Shown in pieces: positions 9,701 through 21,043 of a stretch of 64,000 nucleotides of DNA; position 1 is the stretch's first letter; each line of letters begins with the position of its first letter. Origin of the DNA: Paragonimus skrjabini miyazakii. Its lineage: Eukaryota; Platyhelminthes; Trematoda; Plagiorchiida; Troglotrematidae. The DNA is taken from positions 226,471 to 290,470 of the forward strand of contig JTDE01000202.1 in NCBI GenBank assembly GCA_014338405.1. The letters are read 5' to 3'. A program made the position numbers and the translations under genes. The notes below the pieces were generated by a model. The model did not search any database and was not told the origin of the DNA. It worked only from the letters and a program-made list of their open reading frames with translations.

Positions 9701-12700
9701 TAATGATGGAAGATACATATCACTAGGTGTTAAAAATTCATTTAATCTTTCCAGTCACGAACGTAAAACATTAGAATTTATAGGATATGCGGATAGCAAC
9801 CAACAATAGAAACAGATAAAGTTTGGATTTACTTGAGACAAACGTAGACAGACTGCATGCGTCATCAGTTTATGCACATACAGGGCAGGACGGTGAGTAT
9901 TGATTAACGTTTCCTAAGAGAAAGCAAACAATTTCGGATTCCGATCACACAGTAATACTTGAAACGAGTTGGCGGAGTCAACAACGGGACCTATTTTCAT
10001 GATGTGCATTGCAACGGATGAGGTCTGATTTCATCTCAGTCGCTCTGTCGCCATTATCGGTTGTGTCATCACGTAAACCAACCACTTAAGTGTATGTTCT
10101 CTGTCATACTACTGTGATCTTATCAATCATAACCATTTTCATCACTGTTAGCAGTATCATAGCTTCGTGTTATTCCTTCCCCTCCTCCGAGTGGTGATCG
10201 TCATTATCAACTTTAACAGCGGCGTCCACTAATCTATATCACTGATCGATACTGTCGCCTGACTGCCTTGAAAAATCTCATAACTGCTAGCATATCATCA
10301 AGCACGTACACTGCCTCCTTGTGTGCAGGTTTACTACCAATTGCACAATGTTGAGTCGCTCCAAACTGTCACAGACTAACTCTTGAAACCCTAACCCATG
10401 AGCATCTCATCGCTCGACCTGTATAGGATATGTTTAGACTACTAGCCGTAACCATTCTCCTTCATTGTTTACGTCTAAACCTGACTATTTAGTGGCACTT
10501 AGCGTAGTCACCTGATCAGGCTTTATCCAATCGTTTTCGAATATTGTAGTTAACTTTCAGTAAATAAAATCTGGGTGACATTTCCTTCTACTACACGGTG
10601 AATAGATGTCAGTGAAATGTTATAACTGAATGAACTGTCGCTTCGAAGTATTCGTGAGACTTTAGACTTTTGTGATGTCGTATAAGTGGTTGGAGGCCAT
10701 TTAAAATGATCTCCTGTGTTTATTATATAAAGCCACCTAACCGTGAACTGGAAAAACACTCCTGTGCACAAACAATCTGTGCACTACAATATCTGTCGGG
10801 ATGAAAGAGGCGTTTGTGGAAATTTCAAAAGTTCTTTCGAAGAATGAAGGACTCAGAATTTCTGAGTACTCAGACTTACAAAGATGTTGTTGAGAATGTA
10901 CGGTTTGATTACTATGAATTGATGTAGGCAGTTTATATGAAAGTATTTCACCAACATTCATTCAAGTTACTAGGTTTAGTTGTATAATATTACAACTAAT
11001 GAAACAAGAGGATTAGTTTGGTATGACTAGTTCTGTATTCATTATGAGGATTAGTATTCGAAGATTTGAAGAGAGCGAATAAAAAGCAGGTTTATTTTCA
11101 CAAAAACGGGTGAAAGATTGTTCATCTGGTATCTGGAATACAGCGTGTTCAAAATAACAGTGTACAGCTCATTACTATGTCAGGTGAAAAATCTCCGAAG
11201 TGAAGAATTTAGCTTTAAGAGTTGTTGATGACTTCTGTGTGAGAAATTACAATATTTTGGGAATTATAACTGAAAATCATGCATAACATGCGTTGTAATA
11301 CAATCAACTGGAAACCAGTCTGCTCAACTGCTTTCAGGTCAATACTGTCACTAATAACTGATTCCTTATTTTTGTAACTGTATAGTACAGCTTTTGATAT
11401 ACTGAACTGTGCTTATTTTGAACACATTGTCAGTAACTCATGCTGTTCCTGTTGCATATCTCTTAGCTTTGCATATCTCGCTTCATTTTGAGCTGAAGAA
11501 CATTCAGATGGTACCATACAAGGATTAGAGCATGTTGCGTGAGAGGAGTCATGCACACTCTGCGTATGGTTGTCATAAAGTAAACACCTGATTTATGCGG
11601 AAGCTGGTTGACATTTGAAAGACGAGTTCAAATAACTTCTACTCAATGAATGCTTGATGGAACAGTTCTTCACTTCATACTGTCAGTGAGTTCTGTAATA
11701 AAGCAATGCTCATTCAGACCCTGAGCAGTCGAAATAGGAGTTTGGAGAAAATGCAGTCATTTCTGTTTCTTCAGTTTTCAATTCTAGTTAATGTAAGCAT
11801 TCAGTTGAAATAAAACCTGATGTGCGTCCGTAAGATATGGTTAGCTAGTTAAGTATGTTATTTTCTCGCCAAACCAAAAACAAACCCTATACGAAGTCTG
11901 ATTGGAAGGGTAATTTGTACATGTGATACTTGTCAAGCTACACTAGGCTTTCTGCCAGAAATGTTCACATGGAATATCTACCCAATGCGCTTTATTTAGA
12001 AGTTTATGCAGACAGTCCAGCTAAACTCGTCACTTCCTCTGAATAAAAAATTCGCATTTATCAGTTTATCTGCTAAGGAAGGTTCTACAATCGAAATTAT
12101 CAAAATAAAACCCAAAAGCTAGTCAGAACAACTTATTTTACAGCCCCCTTGTGCGTAGGCTTTTGCTAAACCTCGGCTATCAGGTTACAGCTCAAAACCA
12201 AACTTCCTTCTTCTGCAACTGGCTGTTGTGTGAACCTATGTGTTTGCTTGTATCAAACAACCTACGTCGGTTTCATTAAGACTTATAGGATTAATTGAAG
12301 ATTTACAAATCAGAGGAGACTAATAATGCTTCATATATCTGAATGTGTCGGACCTTTCATAAAGATATAGCAAGTGAGATTGTTTTGATTTCGGAGGTCG
12401 ACAATAGAAGAACTATGGAAGAGAAAATCAGAATATAACGAACGGAACTGAAACCCAGTCAAAGTGATTTCGATGAACAGATTGTTTGAATACTGGAGTT
12501 GGTGTCCTGAATATATATGCATCAAGTCTACGCTTGAATTCGACTACCAGTGAGGCAGTCATGACAGACTATCATAGGTTGTTCCAGATTTGGTGCACCC
12601 GGACGCTACAAGAATGTTCTCAGCAGGTCATGTTTTGCTCAAGTTTTTCTCGAGATGAGATGATTAGTTTCGTTGGACAAGAGTGTTTTCACGAAATATT

Positions 12701-12859
12701 GTTGGAGTTTAGGAAAAATCCCATCTACTGTGATCGAGTCTATTCTGACATTCCGGTAGCACGTTGGGAACTGTCCCAGTTTGTGTAACCAATCTGAATA
12801 CAGTAGGAAACGCATTATCTTATCCATGTTTGAAAATATATGTCGTACCTTTGAAGTAG
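9701..12859. other. Unassigned non-coding DNA
   Basis: No recognisable gene or element. The part nearest 12.8 kb may be the far 3' end of the decayed LINE described next, but I cannot align it. Confidence 0.5.
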
Positions 12860-13560
12860 TAATTATGTCTTTCACGAAATAAGGACCACAAGTTTGAGTA
12901 TATAAAGCTCAAGAAGTCGGTACACTGAGGAACACCGTTTGAGTGAAAACGTTCGAACATTCTGGTGAGCAACCCAAGTAATTAATTGGCTTTCTTAGCC
13001 ACTGACCTGCTGTTGGGAGACAGGTTGAAGCCACTGGGAAAATCATGCTCATTTCGCAGTTGCATGTAGTTATGCACATAGTTTTGTCTCTAGGACAGTA
13101 ATCTGTGTATCAGTTCACAAGTAGCCATGCTGAATGGAAGACGGTTGTCTGTGGCAGTGAGGTGTAATCTGTTTGAGTCATTCCGTATTTACCCACCACC
13201 ACTCACACTGTACAATTTATGATGTCATCGGGATATAATGGAAACGAGGAACAAAATAAAGAGCACGGGTCTTGGTCTGAAAGCTTGTGATACACACTCC
13301 GTTTAAAAAATCTTCCATCAATTCCTTAGTAAAGTGACGATCTTGAAGATAGTTTGCAAGCCACCGGAACAGAAGGTTTCCTGTGCTGTATTTACGAAGC
13401 TTCCCACAGACTAGTAAATTGTCGACTAAGTAGAAGTTCTTATAGAAGTTTAGAAAAACCACACTAATTGGCTTGCTTTCATCAGCCGTCTTCGTTCAAT
13501 CTTGTCGAACAGGAAGTAGATTGTTAATACACTGGAATCTCATCCAAAACTCATTTCGAC
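12860..13560 (-). pseudogene. CR1/jockey-like LINE reverse transcriptase remnant
   Basis: Minus-strand pieces appear in the order expected of a LINE RT. SVVFLNFYKNF (13,217-13,462 frame) corresponds to motif A (V-F-L-D-F-x-K-A-F) with the catalytic Asp changed to Asn. GNLLFRWLANYLQDRHF follows, as in the segment before motif B. Further on come TDNRLPFSMATCELIH (the N-x-L-P-F-x-x-x-K-C-x-x-x-H block) and NSRSVAKKAN with LGLLTRMFERF. Stops and frameshifts separate the blocks. A PVRQD-x-TKTADESKP stretch upstream fits the part before motif A. The clade call rests on eye matching only; that it is dead is clear. Confidence 0.55.
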
Positions 13561-15059
13561 TCCCGGGCAGCAGAGGAAATTGAATGAAATTATTACGTAC
13601 CTGGTGGTTAATCAGACTCTCCGTGACCTACGAGACAACCGATGATAATGCAGTCGACCGTCAGTTGGTGGACTCATTGCGATCACCGCTGCTAAAGGTG
13701 GATGTGACTATATGCATCTTCTATGCTTTGATAAGCTTGCCGTGTCGGAAAGGTCAATAAAAAAATCACGATGAAATCTTAGCACACTTCTTTAGTAATA
13801 GGAGATCGGTGAGATAAGATGTAATTTTAAAAAGAACACGACGTACGGCAATTTTTGTGTGCAATGTTTGCTTTAAAGGTCTGTACAAACTTTTAGCAGG
13901 TGACAACGAACAGACTCCGATACTTACTACCAAAATCGTTGGCGGCATCTCTATTTGTGATAGCCATTCTATCCGTCTGATACAAGTGAGAGATTCCGAT
14001 CCAGCGTTTTATGAAAGACGCAACAGTTCTGTAATAAAAGTTCGGAATGACAGTGGATTTACTGGTCAGATATGGCTGATACTGACGATTGTCGGCCAAC
14101 GTCGCTATTGTTGCCCTGTTCTGGAATAAACAGTATTCGTTCTTTGCATCCCCAGGTACCTTTCAAGCTGATCCCTCTTACCGTCAATAAATGTCTGGTA
14201 CAGCGCCAAAGGGATTTTCAGCACTTGGGTTGTGCACGATGTTTTATCAGAACATACCTGCCACTGATGTTGTGACGGCGTCCACCTGAAATATTGGGAA
14301 CTGTGGGGCATCAGTCCAACACATATCGCTATGGTTGTTGGTCAAGTAAATCCACTACAATTTGTAACTTTCCTCGTAAAATGCAAAGTTGGAATAGAAT
14401 ACCTTTAGTTAACTTAGCTATTTGAATGTGATGATATCGTGTTCACTACGAGCAAGTGGACCATTAATTTGCAGGTCGCTGTTCATGTTTCTCCCGTTGG
14501 TTAAACTATAGCCTATCATTAAGGGTTTATGAGAAGCCGTCCACGGCGTGAACTGTGTCGCATATTTCGTCAAGGAAAAATCACAACCGCACCGTAAAAT
14601 TTAAAAGGATATGAGTTGTGTTCAGCATGAACCTCAATGATGTCGGAACCACTCTGTAAGACAAGTGAAATCACATATGAGTAGGATCTGTGGGCTTCCT
14701 GCACTGGTCAGTCCGTACATTGCACCGTTAATTCTGTGGTCGTTGACCAACGTGACAAACGGGGTTGGTAGGTTCAAACAACTAGGTGGTTGGTTAGAAT
14801 GCACAGTGTGCCTTGCGGTTTCAGGTGGACTCGGAAAAGTGAGTCACGTACCACAGATGTTTGGAGCCGGCTGCCAATACAAGAATGCATAACAATATAA
14901 TAATATATACACAGCTGCTTTTCGTGGACTGGCGATCTTGGCGGTACACTGTCATGTCTGGTATATTAAGTTCTTCGACTTTAACGTATGCCATACAACA
15001 AATTTTATGCTGATAGTTCACCGTATACCTTCCAAAACTCTTTCATTTTGTTAAGCGGG
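13561..15059. other. Unassigned non-coding DNA
   Basis: Overlapping frames on both strands at 13.8-14.3 kb show no family signature. Nothing else recognised. Confidence 0.5.
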
Positions 15060-15260
15060 GATGTGATACTGGTATAACAACACTTGACGGGGGTCACGGC
15101 CGAGTACCCTTCTCGTCAGTGTACCTCCAGTGGCTAAGGTCTGTGTATAACTTCCACCCTGGGAATTCGTTTGGACTCTGCTCTCTCAGTGCTCTTGCAT
15201 CCGTCTTCAGCCCTGACGGCGACTGCCTTTAGCTTTTTGTTCATGGACTTAAATTAAGTG
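15060..15260. other. GC-richer block, possible repeat fragment
   Basis: Around 15,090-15,230 the sequence is visibly richer in G and C than its surroundings (CACGGCCGAGTACCC, CCTGACGGCGACTGCC). It may be the 5' part of an interspersed element, but no motif confirms this. Confidence 0.2.
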
Positions 15261-16019
15261 TTGAAGCATTGTTCAAATCTTCAAGGTGACTTTGGGTGGA
15301 CGAGGACCCTGGAGTATCACGCAACTCTTGAAGACTCAGTCCGGTTTTCTGAGAACGGTCTGCGTGGAACGTAGGTTATTGTGGAATATTAGACCAGGGC
15401 AGAAAGTCTTAGCTACTCATACTTTGAGTACAGAAAGAACACGTAAAGGTCTAGGTGCAAGAATGAGTGCTCAGTTATTATGCTTAAGTAATCCATTATC
15501 ACTCATCATCTGGACATCACAAAGGACAGTTTTCGCAGCCTTAAACTTCCAACGATTTTGCTTATGAAGCGAATTGCCAAAAATACCGGTTGTCTCTAAA
15601 GGGAGAACACTGTGAATTGTAACAAACCTATGCTTCCTACTTGGATTTGCAGATTTTTAGCCATTTGGTAAGGCTTATCAAAGTTATGGACGTCTGAATG
15701 TAATCGGATTGAGTTTTTTCAGACCTGTCATATACGGGCAACTGCAGCATTAATATTTGCTCTACTTTATTTTTGACATCAAATGCAGTTTAGACAGATT
15801 TTACAGTCATTGTGCTTTTGGTCAGTGTTTTGACTAAGTTGCTAAAAAGTTTAACGGAAACTGAAAAAAAACCGAATTGTACTGAGTGGTCAACAAGAAG
15901 TGCCTTTCCTTACACCTACCATGTCGATGGCTCGCCTAATTCACTCCCAAGCATGTTCTATGGGATTAGTGATTACATTTGGTGGACCGCATCCCCAGCT
16001 ACGTCAGCAAATTATGGCA
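15261..16019. other. Unassigned, probably decayed PLE upstream part
   Basis: Frames at 15,286-15,567 and 15,812-16,039 are not recognisable. By position, the last 200 bases may be the connector of the PLE whose GIY-YIG domain follows. Confidence 0.3.
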
Positions 16020-16325
16020 ACTTAGCTTTTTTGTCTTGACAATGCGATTGTCTGATAGAGTATATGAGTACCAACCAACACGGTTGAACAGTAGTGTGAG
16101 TAGGGCGGTTTCAAACATCCTTGTTGCACATCTGATCCATGCTAATCATTCTGTCAGAAAGAACAATACTTTCCGAATTGTCCACTCAGTTTCAAGAAAT
16201 CGGTCCAAAAGAGTAAGATCACGAATGCCGACCGTCTTTGAGGTCATTTGCATTCCATGACGCAGCCTTGACTAATGTTCCTACGAAAGGTTCGAGCGGA
16301 TACTTAACCCCTCGCGGTCTATTAC
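16020..16325 (+). pseudogene. Penelope-like element, GIY-YIG endonuclease tail
   Basis: The forward frame reads SFFVLTMRLSDRVYEYQPT, matching the GIY-YIG second motif S-x-Y-V-G-R-T-x-R-L-S-x-R-x-x-E-H with the GRT lost. It goes on with ILVAHLIHANHSV, TFRIVHSVSRNRSKRVRSRM and FEVICIP. These correspond to the PLE C-terminal pattern (A-H-L-x-D-x-N-H, F-x-V-V-Y-x-V, R-x-R-x-x-x-A-E-A-I). A stop follows, after which CSYERFERILNPSRS resembles the usual closing L-C-x-Q-K-x-F-V-x-x-L-x-L-P-W. RT motifs are not seen upstream. It is a 5'-truncated or decayed copy. Confidence 0.7.
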
Positions 16326-16846
16326 CAACCGAACCAAAAGTGTTGGAACAATGATTGCATAAATTTTGATGGATACACAACCCATAGTCCTTACTGTTCT
16401 AGTTTCTTATTGATTCTGCTAACTGCTTTTATAAATACAGTTTCATAGTTAACCCCTTGATCAAACAGAGAAAACAAGTCTGGTTTCCTACTCTGTTGTT
16501 CACATCATTTCGTCAGGCATTTTCATATGAATTGTTGTTGTTGTTCTCGTTCATACTATCGATTTGTACTACATTTGAATACTGTTCACTTTGTTATTTG
16601 TTTCATTTCTGATGAGTCATCTAAACGTCTTTCAGGTCCAGCTGATACCCTCAACATCATCCGGGTGTGAATAGTTTAAGTATTGAATTCTTTCGTGCCA
16701 TATGAAAACGGAAACTGGCAGATCTTCAGTCCACCTGAAAATTCAGCCCACAGTTTTGGATAGATTTACAATACCTTCCCGTCTTCGCGATCTCTCCGGG
16801 AATGAGCGATATCTATTGCTCGTTGTTGACCAGCACCTATTTTAGC
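16326..16846. other. Unassigned non-coding DNA
   Basis: Nothing recognised. It may include the 3' UTR of the PLE tail. Confidence 0.4.
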
Positions 16847-17050
16847 AATGAGGTCAATGGCACAGTCGACAAAATGAACGGCTGACAAGCTGATGTTCCA
16901 GACATCAGTTCCTGGTTTAGGTTTGGATATGCACCATCTGTGTGCATCACTAGGAATAACGTTCTAGTCTAATGGCTCTTTCTCAGGAAAATGAGTGGAA
17001 GGTTTTATGAATCTGTCAACGACAAGTTAATGATACTGATATACAATTCA
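16847..17050 (+). mobile_element. Single decayed arm of the tRNA/hammerhead element
   Basis: GAGGTCAATGGCACAG at the start equals the tRNA-like head of the 9.06 kb copy. GGATATGCACCAT and TTCTAGTCTAATGGCTC mark the ribozyme flanks, but the hammerhead core is lost. An opposed arm is not visible to the left. Confidence 0.5.
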
Positions 17051-17109
17051 TGTCATGTTTAATATGTTAGCATATAAACAATACTGCGTTTTGAAGGAGG
17101 GCCAGCCGA

Positions 17110-17337
17110 GGAGAAATCTGCTTCTAGTGAATGAGGATCCGCGACGGAAACAGCACGTTCATGTTCTGTAAATCGTCTGCCAGCTTAACTACGAAAACAA
17201 ACCGGAAGCTCAGAAATTCCATGTTTGGACTCAGTGACACGTTCAAACCGCCCTGCAATGTGGAATCCATCAAATGATCCAGAAACTTAACTATCTGGGC
17301 AAAATTTTATGATCTCTTCACGTTGGAATCTAGGTAT
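17110..17337 (-). mobile_element. tRNA-tailed SINE family 2, copy 1
   Basis: On the minus strand it shares with 28.2, 31.5 and 61.1 kb the order: TTTGATGGATTCCA, TGAGTCCAAACATGGAATTTC, GAGCTTCCG, then a tRNA-like part beginning TCGTAGTTAAGCTGG. The B box is damaged here. On the opposite strand at 17,357-17,410 lies CTGTCGTTGGTTCGAATCC, the B-box part of the same family. Confidence 0.6.
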
Positions 17338-17356
17338 ATCATCAGCGAACGTTGAA

Positions 17357-17410
17357 GTTGTATTCCTGTTTCTGTCGTTGGTTCGAATCCAGACAAAGTT
17401 AAGAGATTTT
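17357..17410 (+). mobile_element. tRNA-tailed SINE family 2, opposed B-box fragment
   Basis: Contains GTTGGTTCGAATCCAG, with a canonical B box, and downstream AGTTAAGAGATTTTC matching the 3' end of family 2. It faces away from the minus-strand copy just to its left, so the pair is a partial inverted arrangement. Confidence 0.55.
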
Positions 17411-19316
17411 CTTATTGGGCCACTTGTAAATCATCAAATCTGCAAAATCACTTCCGAGCAATACGCTTCAGCGTCTGCTTAATTACTGTACCCATCCTGT
17501 TTCCAAAGTATTGTAATATTTTACCAGTATGGTTTGATTATTTTGGATCAGTTAATTAGTTGTACTTAAAGTAGGGGATTTTATCAGTCTACAGCTCGTG
17601 AATCTTTGCTGCTCCGTTTTGATTATGTCTGTTCAATATCTGTTTTTAATAAACGTTGATTGTTAGGGGTTGTCAGTGTGCGCCATTAGTACCGCAAGGA
17701 GAGTGTTGGTGCCTGTTGCCTGTGTGTTATTATTAAAGGGCCGTTGAGTATGAAAAGCTACTTTGCTCCAACTGTCCGTTTGGCCCGAACAATTTTTACG
17801 CATGGCCGCTTAAAACTTAACACAACGTGTCATGTTTGCTCCTGTTAAGCTTGTCCAGAAGGACGTCGCCTTGAGCCGCCTATGATTCAGGGAATGTAGA
17901 TAAAGCACTTGATACCTGGGTTGACCTCTGTTGGCCGTTCTCAGTTTCGATTACTCATAAAGACATCCTTCAGCGTGAACAGTACCATACCATTCCGCAT
18001 ATTCTTATCTAAAATATATATTTATCACTAAACTGACCCTTTTTTCACCGTATCGGTCTCAAAGTCTGCGTTTTCGTTATTAATTCTCCTAGCATATATA
18101 AATAACTAGGGAACTGACCACACAGTTAATAAAACGCTGTATTTGTTCTGTGATTCTATATGAGCATTCTGCCTGTTAACCCACTTGTGTACAATACATC
18201 CCCAAAGCGTATATACGTACGCAACGGTGAACATAAAAATTGCACATGACCTGTTTGGTTTTACATCAGAGGGCGAAATCAGGCGATAGTCTGGACGTCT
18301 TTGTCAGTCGAAAACGCAATAAAACTTGAAAGGATCGATTAAGCGCAAAATAATTTTGTTAGATCAATAAGTTGTTCTATTATAGCCTGTTTAACTAGCC
18401 TAATGGCTTAAAAATGAAGCCGGAAAAATATGTTCTGTAGATTATCTGGGCCCAGAATTACTGTCCGCAATATGAACACTACACAAAGGAAAACTATCGG
18501 AAGAAAGTGGCTTCCAATCATAAGCAAACGACTTAACTAACAATAAACATTCCAAGGATTTCACATCGTTAGGATTGTTATTTGAAGAAGACTCAGTGTG
18601 TGAATTGTTAACACCTTCTCGGTTGAAAACCACTCAATGGAAATAAACTGTCAAATTTATTCAGCAACCCATCGGTCATCACTGAAGTTGATGGTTATGG
18701 TGTCTGGTCACAAATCATTTACGGTTATCTTTGGCTCGTTAGCGATTATATGGTGAGCTTCGTGAGCCGTGCAACCAAGTATAAATGAATCAGACATGAT
18801 CATCTGGCTTGGATCTGTATATGTGGACTAGAATCAACCATCAACAAAATCATGGTTAATCTAGACAGTAGGTACTGTCAGATCAAACTGTGTTTTAATT
18901 TTATATGACTTCGCGGAACCGATCTCGGTTAGTTGGCAGGAAGGCTGGAGCCACCACAACTTGAGCACTTGACTTGAGCTTGTACAGACATAGATGTTCA
19001 GTCACTTTCCCCGATTGTCTTGAATATTAAGTGACTTACATGGATAAGAAGTCAGGTAAAGTACTGCCAGCCTTCATAAGTATAAAATAGGCAAACTGTC
19101 AACACAGTCTTTGAGCGCCACTACTTAATACCCGGGATAAGTTCCGTTTCGCAATTTATGGGAATTTATCAAAATGTGCATATGTCTGGAACACTGTCTC
19201 TAATTCAGTACCTGCTGGGAGCATTCCATGTCCTAACCGCAGCATCGTCACACGATCTCCGGCGTAATCCGTGAAACTCTATTGAAAATCATATATGTCG
19301 GAAAGTTTTCATAATA
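17411..19316. other. Unassigned non-coding DNA
   Basis: Nothing firmly recognised. The minus frame at 18,442-18,633 is serine/asparagine-rich with no family match. Confidence 0.5.
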
Positions 19317-19867
19317 TCAAAAGTAACGATGTGACGAACAACTGTTTTCGATCCTTCTTTCTCAAGTCAATACAATTACATTGGTTTCATCAAGACATCA
19401 TAAGACAAGGCGAAAAAAAAAGAAGTGACTGTTCACGAGTGACAATAAAGGCTAATACTAGACTACGCACACACTAATTGGTCAGGCCCAGGCCGGACGT
19501 TAACTGGATGTTACGTCACGCGGTCAGGGTCGGATGTTTGTGTGTGGTTAGATTGGATGTGATTGATCCGTGGTCACGGAAGTTGCAATGACTGAACAAA
19601 CTTCTTTTGAGAGCACAGGTTACGGTTGCGTAATCTAATAGCAATCGATTTGGCGGTCGCCAGAATGCGCTGACGGACTGTTTTGGTTGAGTGTTCGCAA
19701 CTCTGTAGACAACCTGGAATGGTTTGCTGATGTCTATGCGAGGGTTGGTGTCAGTTAGAAATGCAACAATGGCGCTGGGAATTGATTTACGATAACCGGT
19801 TCTAGTCCGAACTGGATGATGTTCCTTGATGCTTTTTGACAAGCGTCTAGTTGTACGACCAGCATAT
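19317..19867 (-). repeat. Inverted repeat, left arm (flipped PLE 3' end)
   Basis: Reverse complement of 20,493-21,043. It therefore carries, on the minus strand, a 108-codon frame (19,516-19,842) identical in protein sequence to the end of the GIY-YIG region, followed by the 3' UTR. Confidence 0.9.
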
Positions 19868-20844
19868 CAGAATCTCAATTTCAGCCGACTATTCAGAGGC
19901 TTCATATTTACCGTCGATATGTAGACGATATATTTATCCTTATAAAGCCACAAGATGGGTTAAAACTATCCATCAGATTTTCAATGCAGCACACACCAGC
20001 ACATCAAGACGGTACGCGGTGTCGGTTGGTATATCGCAAGCCTACATGGATAGGTCAATGTACTAACTTCAGTAGTTTTCTGCCGCTTAAACCAAAACGA
20101 AATCTGGTCACATGCCTGGCAAATAGAGCAGGGGATATTTGTTCGGATGCCATAGTAGAACAAGAACTGAGAACAGTTCTAAACATATTGAGGGAAAACG
20201 GCTATCCGGAGCAGCCTACCACTTCAAATATGAAGGTCAGAATCCCACATGGGGCCATTTATACGGTTGTAAGGAAAGGTGTGTTCATAAAACTCCCGTT
20301 TGAAGGAAATATTGTAGCAGATCAGCTTAGCCGCTGCATGTACTGGTCACTTAGACGTACCTCCTCAGCGGCAACCTTAAGAAGTTGGCTCACAACAATG
20401 TTGATGTTAAAATTGAGCATGAAAGACAAGCTACCAGTCCACGATCAGTAGATGTTCGTGCAGTCATCTTCATGTTGCTGTTGTGCTGCAGAATATGTTG
20501 GTCGTACAACTAGACGCTTGTCAAAAAGCATCAAGGAACATCATCCAGTTCGGACTAGAACCGGTTATCGTAAATCAATTCCCAGCGCCATTGTTGCATT
20601 TCTAACTGACACCAACCCTCGCATAGACATCAGCAAACCATTCCAGGTTGTCTACAGAGTTGCGAACACTCAACCAAAACAGTCCGTCAGCGCATTCTGG
20701 CGACCGCCAAATCGATTGCTATTAGATTACGCAACCGTAACCTGTGCTCTCAAAAGAAGTTTGTTCAGTCATTGCAACTTCCGTGACCACGGATCAATCA
20801 CATCCAATCTAACCACACACAAACATCCGACCCTGACCGCGTGA
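19868..20844 (+). pseudogene. Penelope-like element RT (motif C onward) and GIY-YIG domain
   Basis: From 19,861 the frame reads ESQFQPTIQRLHIYRRYVDD, with the catalytic Y-V-D-D of PLE RT motif C at 19,918-19,929, then a short segment and VYRKPTWIGQ-x-TNFSSF. About 40 residues usually present between these two blocks are missing. The connector LANRAGDICSDAIVEQEL and ENGYP follows. At 20,449 a single in-frame TAG interrupts, and the same frame resumes with CCCCAAEYVGRTTRRLSKSIKEHHP, the GIY-YIG signature, ending at 20,844. RT motifs A and B are absent because of 5' truncation. It is well preserved but cannot make a complete enzyme. Confidence 0.8.
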
Positions 20845-21043
20845 CGTAACATCCAGTTAACGTCCGGCCTGGGCCTGACCAATTAGTGTGTGCGTAGTCT
20901 AGTATTAGCCTTTATTGTCACTCGTGAACAGTCACTTCTTTTTTTTTCGCCTTGTCTTATGATGTCTTGATGAAACCAATGTAATTGTATTGACTTGAGA
21001 AAGAAGGATCGAAAACAGTTGTTCGTCACATCGTTACTTTTGA
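20493..21043 (+). repeat. Inverted repeat, right arm (native PLE 3' end)
   Basis: Pairs with 19,317-19,867. Contains the end of the GIY-YIG frame and about 200 bases of 3' UTR with a run of nine T. Confidence 0.9.

Larger units (their letters stand above)
19317..21043 (+). mobile_element. 5'-truncated Penelope-like element with inverted terminal copy
   Basis: The unit holds a left arm (19,317-19,867), a 625-base centre and a right arm (20,493-21,043). The arms are inverted and collinear: every paired position sums to 40,360. By eye only one difference shows, at 19,862/20,498. The right arm is the native 3' end of a PLE (GIY-YIG C-terminus plus 3' UTR). The left arm is the same 551 bp flipped and joined directly to RT coding sequence just before motif C. 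PLEs are known to carry extra terminal copies (pLTRs) in direct or inverted order, which this fits. Near-identity of the arms implies recent formation or gene conversion. No target-site duplication is evident. Confidence 0.8.

Noticed and set aside
9524..9718. Acidic D/E-rich ORF on the minus strand
   Set aside because: Translation of a TCA/ATC-rich low-complexity tract, with an equally open opposite strand.
18442..18633. Serine/asparagine-rich minus-strand ORF as an exon
   Set aside because: No clear splice sites, no family similarity and no neighbouring exons.
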